A stretch of DNA of 64,000 nt from the NCBI RefSeq assembly GCF_002723935.1, contig NZ_BEWM01000004.1:310001-374000 (forward strand), read 5' to 3'. The DNA is from Gluconobacter cerinus. Lineage in GTDB: Bacteria; Pseudomonadota; Alphaproteobacteria; Acetobacterales; Acetobacteraceae. Of this stretch, positions 46,140 through 56,002 are shown piece by piece (position 1 is the stretch's first letter; each line of letters starts with the position of its first letter). Under the pieces are notes generated by a model. It was not told the DNA's origin and ran no database searches. It saw only the letters and a list, made by a program, of their open reading frames with translations. A program made the position numbers and the translations under genes.

Positions 46140-47317
46140 GAAGAGGCTTGGGCCGGGCGATAAGAGTTGGCAATCGTCTCACCAAACGGCCCCATATTGT
46201 TCTGACCGCCGGCTGCGCGTGTCGGATGAGCTGTCGGAAGCAGCGGAAGGACCAGTTCGCCGAAGCTGTAAGCTTCTTCCAGATGAGGGTATCCGGAAAG
46301 GATGAAGCTGTCGCAGCCAGCGCGTCTGTATTCATCAATCCGCTCGGCAATGGTGGCTGGATCTCCGACCAGAGCCGTGCCAGCTCCGCCTCTGACCAGC
46401 CCGACGCCAGCCCAGAGGTTAGGGCTGACTTCCAGCTTGTCCCGCCGTCCGCCATGCAGGGCGCTCATGCGGGACTGTCCCACTGAGTCCAGCCTTGAGA
46501 ATACAGACTGGGCCTGCGCGATGGTCGCGTCATCAAGACGGGAAATCAGGCGGTTTGCCGCGGCCCAGGCTTCTTCTGTTGTCTCACGGGCGATGACATG
46601 AAACCTGATCCCGAAACTGACTTCGCGTCCTTCACGCGCAGCGGCCTCGCGAACACGGGAAATTTTTTCCTTAACAAGTTCCGGTGGCTCTCCCCACGTC
46701 AGATACTTGTCGATCCGCTTGGCCGCGACCTGAATTCCTGCCTCAGAAGATCCGCCGAAATACAGAGGCGGCCCCCCAGCCTGATGAGGAGGATAAAGGA
46801 TCTGGCCGTCCGCAATATGAAAGTGCTTACCCTCGTGATTGACGGTGTCGCCCTTCAGAAGACGAGAGTAGATCGATAGGAATTCGTCAGTAATTTCGTA
46901 CCGGGTGGCATGATCGAAAAAGAGACCGTCCCCTTCATTTTCCTTGGGATCTCCGCCCGTTACAACATTAATCAGAAGACGCCCGCCAGATAGCCGATCC
47001 AGTGTCGCTGTCATCCGTGCTGCAAAGGTTGGAGATTGCAAGCCGGGGCGCACGGCTACCAGAAATTTCAGCCGTTCAGTGGACGTAATAAGGGAGGACG
47101 CGACGATCCAGGAGTCTTCGCAACTCCGTCCTGTGGGGAGGAGGACACCGTAATATCCCAAACTATCCGCCGCCCGTGCGACCTGTTGGAGGTATGGCAG
47201 ATCAACGCTGCGGCCACCTTCCTGCGTTCCCAGATATCGGCTGTCTCCATGAGTTGGAAGGAACCAAAGAACGTTGATTTTCTCGGGGACACCCCCGATG
47301 GCGGCATTTGTGCTCAT
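46136..47317 (-). CDS. ssuD: FMNH2-dependent alkanesulfonate monooxygenase
   Basis: The 393-residue protein closely follows E. coli Ssu[15 protein letters not shown] (about residues 18-31), [14 protein letters not shown] near 62-75, [15 protein letters not shown] near 215 and [21 protein letters not shown] near 315 (long motif given in part). SsuD uses FMNH2 and O2 to split alkanesulfonates into aldehyde and sulfite in the cytoplasm. It overlaps both neighbours by 4 bases. The usual flavin reductase partner gene ssuE is not in this operon. This is the most securely identified member of the island and shows that it serves sulfur acquisition. Confidence 0.95.
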   Translation of the reverse strand: MSTNAAIGGVPEKINVLWFLPTHGDSRYLGTQEGGRSVDLPYLQQVARAADSLGYYGVLLPTGRSCEDSWIVASSLITSTERLKFLVAVRPGLQSPTFAARMTATLDRLSGGRLLINVVTGGDPKENEGDGLFFDHATRYEITDEFLSIYSRLLKGDTVNHEGKHFHIADGQILYPPHQAGGPPLYFGGSSEAGIQVAAKRIDKYLTWGEPPELVKEKISRVREAAAREGREVSFGIRFHVIARETTEEAWAAANRLISRLDDATIAQAQSVFSRLDSVGQSRMSALHGGRRDKLEVSPNLWAGVGLVRGGAGTALVGDPATIAERIDEYRRAGCDSFILSGYPHLEEAYSFGELVLPLLPTAHPTRAAGGQNNMGPFGETIANSYRPAQASS

Positions 47318-48708
47318 GAAAAACTCGCTGTCTGGGCGTGAACGGTTAGGGAGGCTTGATGGGCGGGATGGCTTGTTGGAAGGCGGTCAAAACCGAACAG
47401 GCGATGACGGAATGTCTCTAAAGGGGTGTTGCGCTCTGGCAGGCGACCACGCTTGCGAAGCTCAGGGGCGATCAGCTCTCCAAAATCTCTGGCCGTCTCA
47501 AACGTGTGGTATTGGCGGAGGTTAATCCCGTCGATGCCGTCTTCGTCGAGCCAGTCCTCAACAGCATCCGCGATCTGGGACGGTGTGCCAGCGACGAAAA
47601 AGCGGCCCTGTTCAAAACTGGCAATCTGGTCCAGCGCGCTGCCAACTGTTTGATCCGGGCCAAATCGACGTCCCATGTTTCCAAACGGACGCCCCGACTG
47701 TTTAAGCGCCTCACCAATGGTCAGTGAGCGGTCAAAATTCCGCAGATCAATCTCGGCTTGCGCATGGACATGAGCAGCTTCGACACTATAGCGCGCCCGG
47801 TAACGGCTCAGCTTCTCCTGAGCTTCGACTTCCGTATTCCCAGCGATAAGGCCGGCCATGACATAAAACTTCAGGTCGTTGGGGTCTCGTCCATTCAGGG
47901 CCGCCTGTTCGCGTGTCTGTGCAATGTTGTGGCGAATTTCCTCGCGTGTACGGCCCCCAATGAAAACGGCCTCCGCATGGCGGGCTGCAAATTCCAGGCC
48001 ACGCTTGGAGCCGGTCGCCTGGAATAAAACGGGCGTGCGTTGGCGTGTGGGCTGCACAAGATGCGGCCCCTCAACTTGATGATGCCGACCCTTGTGGTTG
48101 ATGTAATGAACACGATCAGGGTGCGTGAAAACGTCCTTCTCGCGATCAATAACCAGAGCGTCTTCGTCCCAGCTCTGCTCCCAGAGCTTGTACAGAACCT
48201 CAAGATATTCCTCAGCCCGCTCGTAGCGCTCGTCGTGCTCGATTTCGTCCGCGAGGCCGAAGTTTCTGGCGGCGTTTGGCAGGTAGGAGGTCACAATGTT
48301 CCAGCCAACGCGCCCTTCGGTCAGAAGATCTAACGTGCTCATACGTCGGGCAAAGGCGAACGGCGGCTCATAAGTCGTTGAAAATGTTGCGGCGAACCCT
48401 AGACGCGTGGTGACAGCGGCCATAGCCGGGACCAGGGAGAGCGGATCGAGGTTCGGGATTTGCACGCCAAGCCGAAGGGCGGGGTCAAGTCCGTTAAAAC
48501 GGTCATAAACCCCGATGACATCGGCAAGAAAAATTGCGTCGAAACCTGCGTCTTCCGCAAGGCGCGCCTGTTCCAGCCAGAATGCCATTTCCCCGAAACG
48601 GTGGCGATTGTTGTCAGGCGCCGTCCACATTCCGTGAACAATGTGACTCACGCAGGCCATCTCGAAGAGATTGACTTTTAACTGCTTCGGGGCCGATGCC
48701 TTACTCAT
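47314..48708 (-). CDS. NtaA/SnaA/DszA-family FMNH2-dependent monooxygenase (first copy)
   Basis: The 464-residue luciferase-like protein carries the family patterns [18 protein letters not shown] near residues 15-32, [17 protein letters not shown] near 54 and [18 protein letters not shown] near 131. It is related to the 41816 gene but clearly distinct, so the operon holds two different NtaA/DszA-type enzymes. It should use FMNH2 and O2 on a C-S or C-N substrate such as a sulfone. It overlaps the DszC-like gene upstream and ssuD downstream by 4 bases each. Substrate is unknown. Confidence 0.92.
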   Translation of the reverse strand: MSKASAPKQLKVNLFEMACVSHIVHGMWTAPDNNRHRFGEMAFWLEQARLAEDAGFDAIFLADVIGVYDRFNGLDPALRLGVQIPNLDPLSLVPAMAAVTTRLGFAATFSTTYEPPFAFARRMSTLDLLTEGRVGWNIVTSYLPNAARNFGLADEIEHDERYERAEEYLEVLYKLWEQSWDEDALVIDREKDVFTHPDRVHYINHKGRHHQVEGPHLVQPTRQRTPVLFQATGSKRGLEFAARHAEAVFIGGRTREEIRHNIAQTREQAALNGRDPNDLKFYVMAGLIAGNTEVEAQEKLSRYRARYSVEAAHVHAQAEIDLRNFDRSLTIGEALKQSGRPFGNMGRRFGPDQTVGSALDQIASFEQGRFFVAGTPSQIADAVEDWLDEDGIDGINLRQYHTFETARDFGELIAPELRKRGRLPERNTPLETFRHRLFGFDRLPTSHPAHQASLTVHAQTASFS

Positions 48709-49919
48709 GCCGGCTCCTTGGAGAGACTTTTCTTCAGGCCTTCACGGTACGGCGTCCAAAGAGGGGTATCGTTCAAAGCCAGATCCCCGAGTTCCCGACG
48801 GCGCTGGGCCGCAGGGTTGTGTGAGGACAAAACGCGAGCATTGCGCCAATGGCGATCCAGATTTCTGATCTGACTGGTAGCGGACGCCCCGCCAACTTCA
48901 AAAAGCAGATTTGCAGCTTCAAGCGTTTGATCAATAACGATTTGCTGCGCTTTAAAGGCAGCTTCTTCTGCTTCGCTAAACGTCACGCTCTCGGTATCGC
49001 CCCGCAACCAGGCAGGCTCAGCCTCAGTCAATGCATCCGAAACGCGATCGACCAAAGCAGACGTCGAGAATGCAAGGGCCGACAAACGCCCAACAACACC
49101 CTGAACAACGGAGTCTTCTCGTTGAACAACTTTACCGGGAACTCCGAACGTTCGTGTTCTAGGCCGCACAAAGTCAATAGCATCGCGCAGTACGGCAGCT
49201 GAAATTCCTGCCAGTGCTGCAAGATGAAATTGCTGATAGTAGGCGGCGAGATAAGAATGAGCCGGAATATTTCCGGGCTGAGAGCGATCCAGAACTTGTG
49301 TTGGGCCAATTAAGACGTTGTCAAAAACAGTTGTTCCGCTGCCGGTGAGGCGCTGACCAAAGCCATCCCAGTCATCAATACGTGTGACACCGGGGGCATC
49401 TGAAGGGACCAGGACGTGTGCCCGTTGCTCTCCCTCTGCGGCCCAGACAATGATCCAGTCAGCATAGAGCGTGCCGGTGGAATAGTACTTCGTCCCATTC
49501 AGGCGAAACTCATTTCCGTCAGAACTTAACTGTGTAGACACGCCTGTTTCGTCCGAGCGTTCCGCCATGGCAGCGCCAAAAAGTGCGCCTTCACGAACAC
49601 GGTCAAACCATTCGGCAGATTTGTGAGCGTGGCGGAGCCTGCCTTCAATAAATGCAAAATGAGCGCGAAATATTTGCGGGAGGTTTGAATCTGCTGTCGC
49701 CAGATCTCGCAGCAGACTGAAACTCTGCTTGAGAGATGCTCCATACCCGCCAAATCTACTGGGCAGACGTACGCGACCCAAGCCTGCAGTCTTCAAGTCC
49801 TGAACGACATTTCGGACAAGCGCGGGGTCGCGTTCGAATTCCTGCGATGCACGCGTTATCGTTTCAATGATCGGCTGCAAGCGTTCTCTGGCAGAGACGA
49901 AATTGTCGGAAGAGGACAT
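48705..49919 (-). CDS. DszC/SfnB-like flavin monooxygenase of the acyl-CoA dehydrogenase fold
   Basis: The 404-residue protein has the acyl-CoA dehydrogenase fold: N-terminal helices, a middle beta domain (FRLNGTKYYSTG near residue 136) and a C-terminal helical domain. The late motif NLDRHWRNAR...SSHNP (about 362-380) is typical of DszC, SfnB and related flavin-dependent oxygenases rather than fatty-acid enzymes. DszC-type members oxidise a thioether to sulfoxide and sulfone, which DszA-like enzymes then cleave. It is the first gene of the seven-gene operon, behind a 311-base divergent control region. The start has only a weak ribosome site. Confidence 0.88.
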   Translation of the reverse strand: MSSSDNFVSARERLQPIIETITRASQEFERDPALVRNVVQDLKTAGLGRVRLPSRFGGYGASLKQSFSLLRDLATADSNLPQIFRAHFAFIEGRLRHAHKSAEWFDRVREGALFGAAMAERSDETGVSTQLSSDGNEFRLNGTKYYSTGTLYADWIIVWAAEGEQRAHVLVPSDAPGVTRIDDWDGFGQRLTGSGTTVFDNVLIGPTQVLDRSQPGNIPAHSYLAAYYQQFHLAALAGISAAVLRDAIDFVRPRTRTFGVPGKVVQREDSVVQGVVGRLSALAFSTSALVDRVSDALTEAEPAWLRGDTESVTFSEAEEAAFKAQQIVIDQTLEAANLLFEVGGASATSQIRNLDRHWRNARVLSSHNPAAQRRRELGDLALNDTPLWTPYREGLKKSLSKEPA

Positions 49920-50230
49920 ACAACGACACCTAACGGATATAAGGCAAAATCAACTAGAATTCGTAGTTCATGATGCGCACCAAACCGTCAGGAGCGTAAT
50001 TTTTAATTCGTCATCTCTCACATTAATTATTTCAATGTGAACCCCTGGAATGGCTATTTTCCAAGGTATAATAAGGGAAAACTGCACCTGCAAAATACAA
50101 CATTAAAAATACGTTGTTATTAACGTTTATCCATTTGGATATGTGAATAAAGGAATCGCTTGGGGAAAATGTGTCCCACAACGGCTGATTTTATGTTCCG
50201 AGATGTCACCCAAATGTTGAGAAACGAGTC
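49920..50230. promoter_or_regulatory. Divergent promoter region of the organosulfur operon and the receptor/ABC operon
   Basis: TATAAT at 50067-50072 with CTGGAA 16 bases upstream is a plausible plus-strand promoter for the receptor gene. ATTAACGTTTAT at 50119-50130 is a CG-centred near-palindrome (10 of 12 positions) of LacI-operator type, downstream of that promoter as a repressor site would be. ATCCA-TT-TGGAT at 50129-50140 is an adjacent inverted repeat. The minus-strand promoter was not resolved. The regulator may be the LacI protein encoded at 57760. Confidence 0.45.
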
Positions 50231-52489
50231 ATGAAAGCCTTTTACGAGCAGCGCACACGTATCCTCCTCCTTGGCATGACCGTTCTTTCAACATGCACCC
50301 TGATGCCGGCTGCTTTTGCTCAGGATATTGAACGCAACAAAAATCCGAGCCCGCGTGCCCCTCACGCCCGTCCTGGATTCAGTTCCCCGAACACTCATGT
50401 TGCATCTTCACACCCTAAAAACAGCGTTGTGCCTTCTCCAAAGAGTGAGGATATCAGTGTCACTGGGTCAAATGGTGTCCGTACCGCTGAAAAGCGCCTG
50501 AGAAAGGTGCCGGGAAACTTTACAGTTATCAGCAGCAAGGAGGTCGAGAAGGGGCGATCAGCCACACTCGAGGACACTCTGGCCTTCCAGCCCGGCATTT
50601 TTGCGCAGGCAACCAGTGGAAGCACCGGAAACAAGATTTCCATAAGAGGGTCGGGCGCAGGCGTCTTCTACGGAGGTTACAGCCTGGGAATGAAATACCT
50701 CGTTGACGGATTGACTGTCAGCGGTGTGGGAGGATTTCAGGAAGATCGCCTCAATAATACCGGCTACCAGCGCACTGAAGTTCTTTATGGCGCCAACGCA
50801 TTTGACTACGCGGCTACTGCTCTCGGTGGTGGCATCAATTTCGTAACGCATACAGGCGTATCTGCCCCAGGGTTTATGGCCCGCTTTGAAGCTGGCAGCT
50901 ACGGCACTCTCAAAGAACAAGTCAGTCAGGGAGGAACATTCAGCAACAAGAAAGGCGATTACTACGTCACCGCAGCGCGAACCAATCGCCAAGGATTCCA
51001 GAGCTATACGGCAATGCATCGCACTGATGTCGTCGCAAATCTTGGATACCGTTTCACCGACAAATTATCTGCTCGCCTTATTTTCAAGTGGGATGAGGGG
51101 TTCGGCCATTACGGTGGCTTGCTCACACTTGCTCAGCTTCGCAAAAGCCCGAGCATCAACCCAAACGACTGGGGAGGGCGCCCGACCAGAAGCACAATGC
51201 TGGGATTTAAAACCAATTATATTTTGGATGATGATTCCAAGCTGGAATACGGCATTACCTGGAACGATTATCCGCTCTTTAATGGGACGAATACGCAGCA
51301 GTTTAATCTGTGGCGTTCCACGGATATCAACAATTCTATCAAATATAACCGGAACGATCGCCTTCTCGGACGGAGGATCGAAAGCAACTTCATTCTAAGT
51401 GACGTGCATATGGTCTCTGGAGATTCCAGATATTACACATCGTCCGTCCGCTCTACGCAGTCTAATAGTGAAGACTGGACCCTTCATCAGCGTGTCAAAT
51501 ATGGCGGATCACATGATTTGGTTTTTGCAGCTGGGAATAATTTTAACATTTTCAACAGACTTTGGCTGACTAGCGGTTTTTCAGTTATCTGGATTGACCG
51601 CAATATACGCGTTGTTGACCGTCTAATACCCAACTCAGCTCTTCAAAGCCGTGAACACTATAATAATGTCTTCATTACGCCTCGCGTAGGCTTGCGTTAC
51701 GAGATTAATCCTGACGTTGATGTGTTCGCCAATTTCAGTCGTTTGATCGACCCGCCTGTGACGTGGAACTACCATGATGTCAAAGGGAGCAGCCCCTACA
51801 ATGACACAGGAACTGTAGGGCCACTAAAAGCCCAACGGGCTAATTCGGCTGAGATCGGCATCAGAGGCCATGTCGGCATATTCGATGGAAACCTGACTCT
51901 TTATCGGAGCTGGGTCAAAGATGAACTGCTGTCCGTTGTAGTCACGCGCGCAACCAGTACAACAGCAGAAATCACTACAACGTCTAACGCCAGTCCGACT
52001 ATTCATCAGGGGATTGAAGCGGGCCTGTCAACAAAGCTCTTTAATCTGCATCAGTATGGTGCCTTATCATTCCGGCAGGCTCTCACGGTTAATGACTTCT
52101 ATTACAGACATGACCCACTTCTCGGACAGAACAAACTCCCGTCTATCCCAACATGGCAATATCAGGCTGAACTTCAGTATAATAATCCGTTGGGGTTCTA
52201 TGCGAACTTCGATTTCAGATCGTCTTCAAGCTATTATGTTGATTACGCCAACACATTAAAGGCGCCGAGATACGGGATCTTTGGTCTGAAGCTCGGTTAC
52301 GAGGCGAAAAGCAAAATCTGGAGCACTTTTCTTGATTTCCGTAATCTCGGAAACAAGCATTACGCCACAGCCGCTTATACCGCCTACAACCTGAACCATA
52401 CGGATTCCGCAATGTTTTACCCGGGTGACGGGTTCAGTGTGTTTGGCGGCGTGACTGTCCACCTCAGTGACCTCGGGAAGCACCTCTGA
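50231..52489 (+). CDS. TonB-dependent receptor, first gene of the receptor/ABC operon
   Basis: The 752-residue receptor has a signal peptide (to AAFAQ near residue 31), a Pro/Ser-rich linker, a TonB box SEDISVTG at 72-79, a plug with LAFQPGIFAQ, SIRGSGAGV and GGGINFVTH, and a barrel. The usual final aromatic residue is followed here by a short tail (VTVHLSDLGKHL), which is odd for this family. It is paralogous to the receptor at 38170. The ABC importer genes follow 43 bases later on the same strand. Together they form an outer-to-inner membrane import line, probably for a sulfur-containing compound. Confidence 0.92.
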   Translation: MKAFYEQRTRILLLGMTVLSTCTLMPAAFAQDIERNKNPSPRAPHARPGFSSPNTHVASSHPKNSVVPSPKSEDISVTGSNGVRTAEKRLRKVPGNFTVISSKEVEKGRSATLEDTLAFQPGIFAQATSGSTGNKISIRGSGAGVFYGGYSLGMKYLVDGLTVSGVGGFQEDRLNNTGYQRTEVLYGANAFDYAATALGGGINFVTHTGVSAPGFMARFEAGSYGTLKEQVSQGGTFSNKKGDYYVTAARTNRQGFQSYTAMHRTDVVANLGYRFTDKLSARLIFKWDEGFGHYGGLLTLAQLRKSPSINPNDWGGRPTRSTMLGFKTNYILDDDSKLEYGITWNDYPLFNGTNTQQFNLWRSTDINNSIKYNRNDRLLGRRIESNFILSDVHMVSGDSRYYTSSVRSTQSNSEDWTLHQRVKYGGSHDLVFAAGNNFNIFNRLWLTSGFSVIWIDRNIRVVDRLIPNSALQSREHYNNVFITPRVGLRYEINPDVDVFANFSRLIDPPVTWNYHDVKGSSPYNDTGTVGPLKAQRANSAEIGIRGHVGIFDGNLTLYRSWVKDELLSVVVTRATSTTAEITTTSNASPTIHQGIEAGLSTKLFNLHQYGALSFRQALTVNDFYYRHDPLLGQNKLPSIPTWQYQAELQYNNPLGFYANFDFRSSSSYYVDYANTLKAPRYGIFGLKLGYEAKSKIWSTFLDFRNLGNKHYATAAYTAYNLNHTDSAMFYPGDGFSVFGGVTVHLSDLGKHL

Positions 52490-52532
52490 TGATGCGCCGG
52501 TCTTTTCTTGAAGCGACGCATTGGTCAGACAC

Positions 52533-54197
52533 ATGAGCAAACATCATAACCGCAGAAGGGCTTTGATATTTGCTCCGATCATGGCGTTTTTAGCCGTCCT
52601 GTTTTATCGGCATGATACAGACAGTAGACTGCGACATACGAGCAGGCAGCAGAGCTCGTCGCCTCAAAAAGGCGGGACTCTCGTCTTTGCGACGGAACGT
52701 GAGCCTTTGTGCCTTGATCCGCATGTTTATGGGGACATGCCGCAGGTTTATATTGCCGAACAGTATCTGGACCGGCTCGTTTCAATGGACGAACAGGGCG
52801 CTATTCACCCGTGGCTGGCAACGTCATGGGAGATTACGGACGGCGGACTCACATACATCTTTCACCTCCGTCATGACGTGACCTTCACTGATGGGACCAG
52901 GTTCGATGCGGCGGCCGTAAAGCGTAATCTCGACCATATGGTGGACCCTACGACGCAATCGGGGACTGCGGGGGGATACATCCGCCAATACACCCGAACC
53001 GATATTCTCGATCCTTATACGGCAGCGGTACACCTGTCTTCGCCATACTCAGCGTTCCTCAACGTTCTGGCGCAGGGTTTTCTGGGAATTGAGTCCCCCG
53101 CAGCGTTGGCACGGCCTCGCGATGTAAACTGCCAAAGCCCTGTGGGGTCTGGTCCCTTCATTATCAGCCACTGGGATCATCAGAGCGAGGTCGTTCTCAA
53201 GAGAAACCCAGCCTATGCATGGGCTCCTCCTACCTCCCCCCATCAGGGACCAGCATGGCTTGAAGGTATCGTCTGGCGCTTCGTTTCCGAACCGTCAGTC
53301 CGTTTTGCCATGCTTCAGGCCGGTGAGGTTGGTGTGATTGATAGCGTACCCCCTGAGGGCGAAACGCCAGCAAAGGCTAACCCGGACGTATCATTACTGA
53401 TGGCAGATCGACCGGGAAATCCCACTAACGGAACCTTGAACACGCTTCGTCCGCCATTTGACGACATTCGTGTCCGTGAAGCGTTCATTCGGTCCGCAGA
53501 TATTGATGGGGCGTTAGGCAGTATATTTTTCCATCATTATGCGCGGGCGGGTGGCCCGCTAAGTCCGTCCACACCAGATTATAGTCCGGATTTCGAGCAT
53601 ACCAAGAACTACGATCCACAGCGTGCCAATACACTTCTGGATGATGCCGGCTGGAAAAAGCGCGATTCCGATGGATATCGGATCCGGGACGGTAAGAGAC
53701 TGATCGTACATATCCCGATCTCTACGGTTCTTGCACCTGCAGATCGCACTCTTTGGGAGCAGGTACAGGCCACAGCACGCCAGACAGGCTTTGATGTTCG
53801 CCTGGAGCCTTTAAGTGAGACTGCGAATATCGCGCGGAGTGACGCCTGGGATTATGATGTGCGAATTGGGTATTGGAATACAAATACCCCGGATGTCCTT
53901 CGCATCGTTTTCGGATCGGCTTTTACCAACCATTTCCGGCACGGCATCCATCAGAATGCTTCAGGCTATAGCAGCCCGCTCTTCGACGGTGTCGTGGAAC
54001 AGGCATTGGCCACGCAAGACCAACAGCAACGGAAAGCGTTTTACCAACAGGCGCAAGAGATCATCGCCAAGGCACAGCTTCAGATCACAACGTATTCGCA
54101 GACCACGCGTCTAGGGGTGTTCAGCAATGTCCACGGTGTACGCATCGAGCCATCATTACGCGTCATCAATTTTCATGATGCCTGGATGACGCCGTGA
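52533..54197 (+). CDS. ABC transporter substrate-binding protein, Dpp/Opp family
   Basis: The 554-residue protein has a basic N-terminus and one hydrophobic segment (about residues 11-25) acting as signal or anchor, then a SBP_bac_5 domain with GGTLVFATEREPLCLDPH near residue 46, WLATSWEITDGGLTYIFHLR near 90 and the late PSLRVINFHDAW. Such proteins bind peptides, nickel complexes, glutathione or other oligomeric solutes. ATG 52533 is preferred over a TTG four codons upstream. It is followed directly by two permeases and an ATPase. Ligand is unknown; a sulfur peptide or sulfonate is inferred from location. Confidence 0.88.
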   Translation: MSKHHNRRRALIFAPIMAFLAVLFYRHDTDSRLRHTSRQQSSSPQKGGTLVFATEREPLCLDPHVYGDMPQVYIAEQYLDRLVSMDEQGAIHPWLATSWEITDGGLTYIFHLRHDVTFTDGTRFDAAAVKRNLDHMVDPTTQSGTAGGYIRQYTRTDILDPYTAAVHLSSPYSAFLNVLAQGFLGIESPAALARPRDVNCQSPVGSGPFIISHWDHQSEVVLKRNPAYAWAPPTSPHQGPAWLEGIVWRFVSEPSVRFAMLQAGEVGVIDSVPPEGETPAKANPDVSLLMADRPGNPTNGTLNTLRPPFDDIRVREAFIRSADIDGALGSIFFHHYARAGGPLSPSTPDYSPDFEHTKNYDPQRANTLLDDAGWKKRDSDGYRIRDGKRLIVHIPISTVLAPADRTLWEQVQATARQTGFDVRLEPLSETANIARSDAWDYDVRIGYWNTNTPDVLRIVFGSAFTNHFRHGIHQNASGYSSPLFDGVVEQALATQDQQQRKAFYQQAQEIIAKAQLQITTYSQTTRLGVFSNVHGVRIEPSLRVINFHDAWMTP

Positions 54198-55156
54198 TGA
54201 AACGCTTGGCTTCTCAGCGGCTGATCGGTCGGATTGGTTTGAGTCTCGGCATGCTGTTCGCATCTGCCACGCTGACATTTCTCGCGGTACGTATGATGCC
54301 AGGTGATCCGGCAACGATCATTCTCGGCGGAGCGCTGGCCAACCCCACACCGGGTGCGGTCGCAGCGATCACAAAGGAGTACGGCCTCGATCGCCCCCTT
54401 ATCGTGCAATATGGTTTCTATATATGGCGCCTGCTGCACGGGGATTTGGGCGTCTCCTTCAGCCAGCATCTGCGTGTTGCGGAAGTTTTACGCCAACAGA
54501 TGCTACCCACGCTGGCACTGGCATCCATTTCTCTGCTCCTCGCATGGACGCTCGCACTGCTATCAGTGTTCTGCACAGTGCGGCGCGGAAGAGTACTCTC
54601 GACCATTGGAGCCTCTTTCGACATCTCGGCTGCGGCGCTTCCACCATTCTGGCTTGGAATTGTGCTGCTCTGGATATTCGCATTCAGATTACATCTGCTA
54701 CCGCCTGCTGGAAGCTCATCGCTAGCCTCACTCATTATGCCGGCATTTTCTCTCGCCATTCCCTTGGGCGGATTTCTGGCACAGGTCACGCGTGAGTCTT
54801 TGGAAATTGCCCTCGATCAGCCGTTCATTCTCAGCGCAAGAATGCGAGGGCTTAGTCTGGGGCAGGTTTTGCGTCGTCATGCCCTGCGTCACGCGCTTCT
54901 TCCGGGTATCGCACTCTCAGCGTGGGCTCTCGGCGCTCTTCTTGGTGAGACGGCGGTCATCGAAGCCATATTTTCGCGTAAGGGACTTGGACGCACCTTG
55001 GTTTATGCCGTTTCCGCGCAGGATATGCCCTTAACAACGGGCATCGTTCTGTTCGTCACGGTCGCATACATATTCGCCAGCCTGGGTATCGAGCTCATCC
55101 ATGAACTGGTTGATCCGCGCCTCGCAGCATCTCGTGGGCGGAGAGACTCGCCATGA
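54197..55156 (+). CDS. ABC permease, DppB/OppB family
   Basis: The 319-residue membrane protein has six helices, a DppB-type N-terminus with GLSLGMLFASATLTFLAVRMMPGDP near residues 17-41 (given in part) and the EAA loop around LGQVLRRHALRHALLPG near 225. ATG 54197 overlaps the binding-protein stop (TGATG). It pairs with the next permease to form the importer channel. Confidence 0.92.
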   Translation: MKRLASQRLIGRIGLSLGMLFASATLTFLAVRMMPGDPATIILGGALANPTPGAVAAITKEYGLDRPLIVQYGFYIWRLLHGDLGVSFSQHLRVAEVLRQQMLPTLALASISLLLAWTLALLSVFCTVRRGRVLSTIGASFDISAAALPPFWLGIVLLWIFAFRLHLLPPAGSSSLASLIMPAFSLAIPLGGFLAQVTRESLEIALDQPFILSARMRGLSLGQVLRRHALRHALLPGIALSAWALGALLGETAVIEAIFSRKGLGRTLVYAVSAQDMPLTTGIVLFVTVAYIFASLGIELIHELVDPRLAASRGRRDSP

Positions 55157-55992
55157 CCATAACCGCAAAAAGACTCATGGCATGGAAGCAGATTCCCATT
55201 GCAGTGCTTCCTGCCTCTGGCTTTCTGGTGTTCCTTTTGGTGTCAGCCATCATTCCCAATGCGATCAGCGCAACTGATCCCTATGCCATCGCACCACGGC
55301 ACGCTTTCTTATCCCCAGACTGGAGCCACCCTTTCGGAACAGACCAGTCTGGCCGGGATATTCTGACACGTGTCATCCACGGTACACGCCAATCTCTGCT
55401 TGTGGGGGCAGGGGCTGTCGCAATCAGTTTTTCCGGTGGGATTATCCTAGGATTGGCAGGCGGGCTTGGCCCTAGATGGCTTCAGAAAAGTATTGGCGCG
55501 ATCATAGATGTGCTGTTTTCGTTTCCCGCCCTGATACTGGCGCTTCTCTTCTCTGCAAGTCTAGGAACCGGAGCAGGACCGCTGGCTTTAGCCATCGGGA
55601 TCGCTGCGACGCCCGGCTATGGCAAGATGGTTTTCAGTCAGGTTTTATCAGTCAGATACTCCGGATACGTTGAGGCTGCTCGTGCCCTTGGTCACACGCC
55701 GTTCTCCATCGTTCAGCGGCATATTCTCCCCAATGCACTTCGCCCGCTCATAGTGACCGCCACCATGGGCGTAGGCCAGACAATAGTCTGGGCGTCAGGA
55801 TTATCTTTTCTGGGGCTCGGAGCACCGCCACCCACTCCGGAGTGGGGAACCATGATGTCCATGGGCCGCGACTTCATCGCTGATGCCTGGTGGCTCACTC
55901 TCTTTCCCGGCCTTTTCATCGTGCTGACTGTGCTGTCCACAACAATAGTCGGGCGCTTCTTGCAACGTCGCCTCGAAGGCAGACCCTCGTGA
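55153..55992 (+). CDS. ABC permease, DppC/OppC family
   Basis: The 279-residue protein has an N-terminal helix, the DppC motif HPFGTDQSGRDILTRVIHGTRQSL near residue 58 (given in part), and an EAA loop around EAARALGHTPFSIVQRHILPNA near 176. It overlaps the first permease gene by 4 bases (ATGA). Together with the partner permease it forms the transmembrane channel of the Dpp-type importer. Confidence 0.92.
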   Translation: MTITAKRLMAWKQIPIAVLPASGFLVFLLVSAIIPNAISATDPYAIAPRHAFLSPDWSHPFGTDQSGRDILTRVIHGTRQSLLVGAGAVAISFSGGIILGLAGGLGPRWLQKSIGAIIDVLFSFPALILALLFSASLGTGAGPLALAIGIAATPGYGKMVFSQVLSVRYSGYVEAARALGHTPFSIVQRHILPNALRPLIVTATMGVGQTIVWASGLSFLGLGAPPPTPEWGTMMSMGRDFIADAWWLTLFPGLFIVLTVLSTTIVGRFLQRRLEGRPS

Positions 55993-56002
55993 GGTACTCA
56001 CT

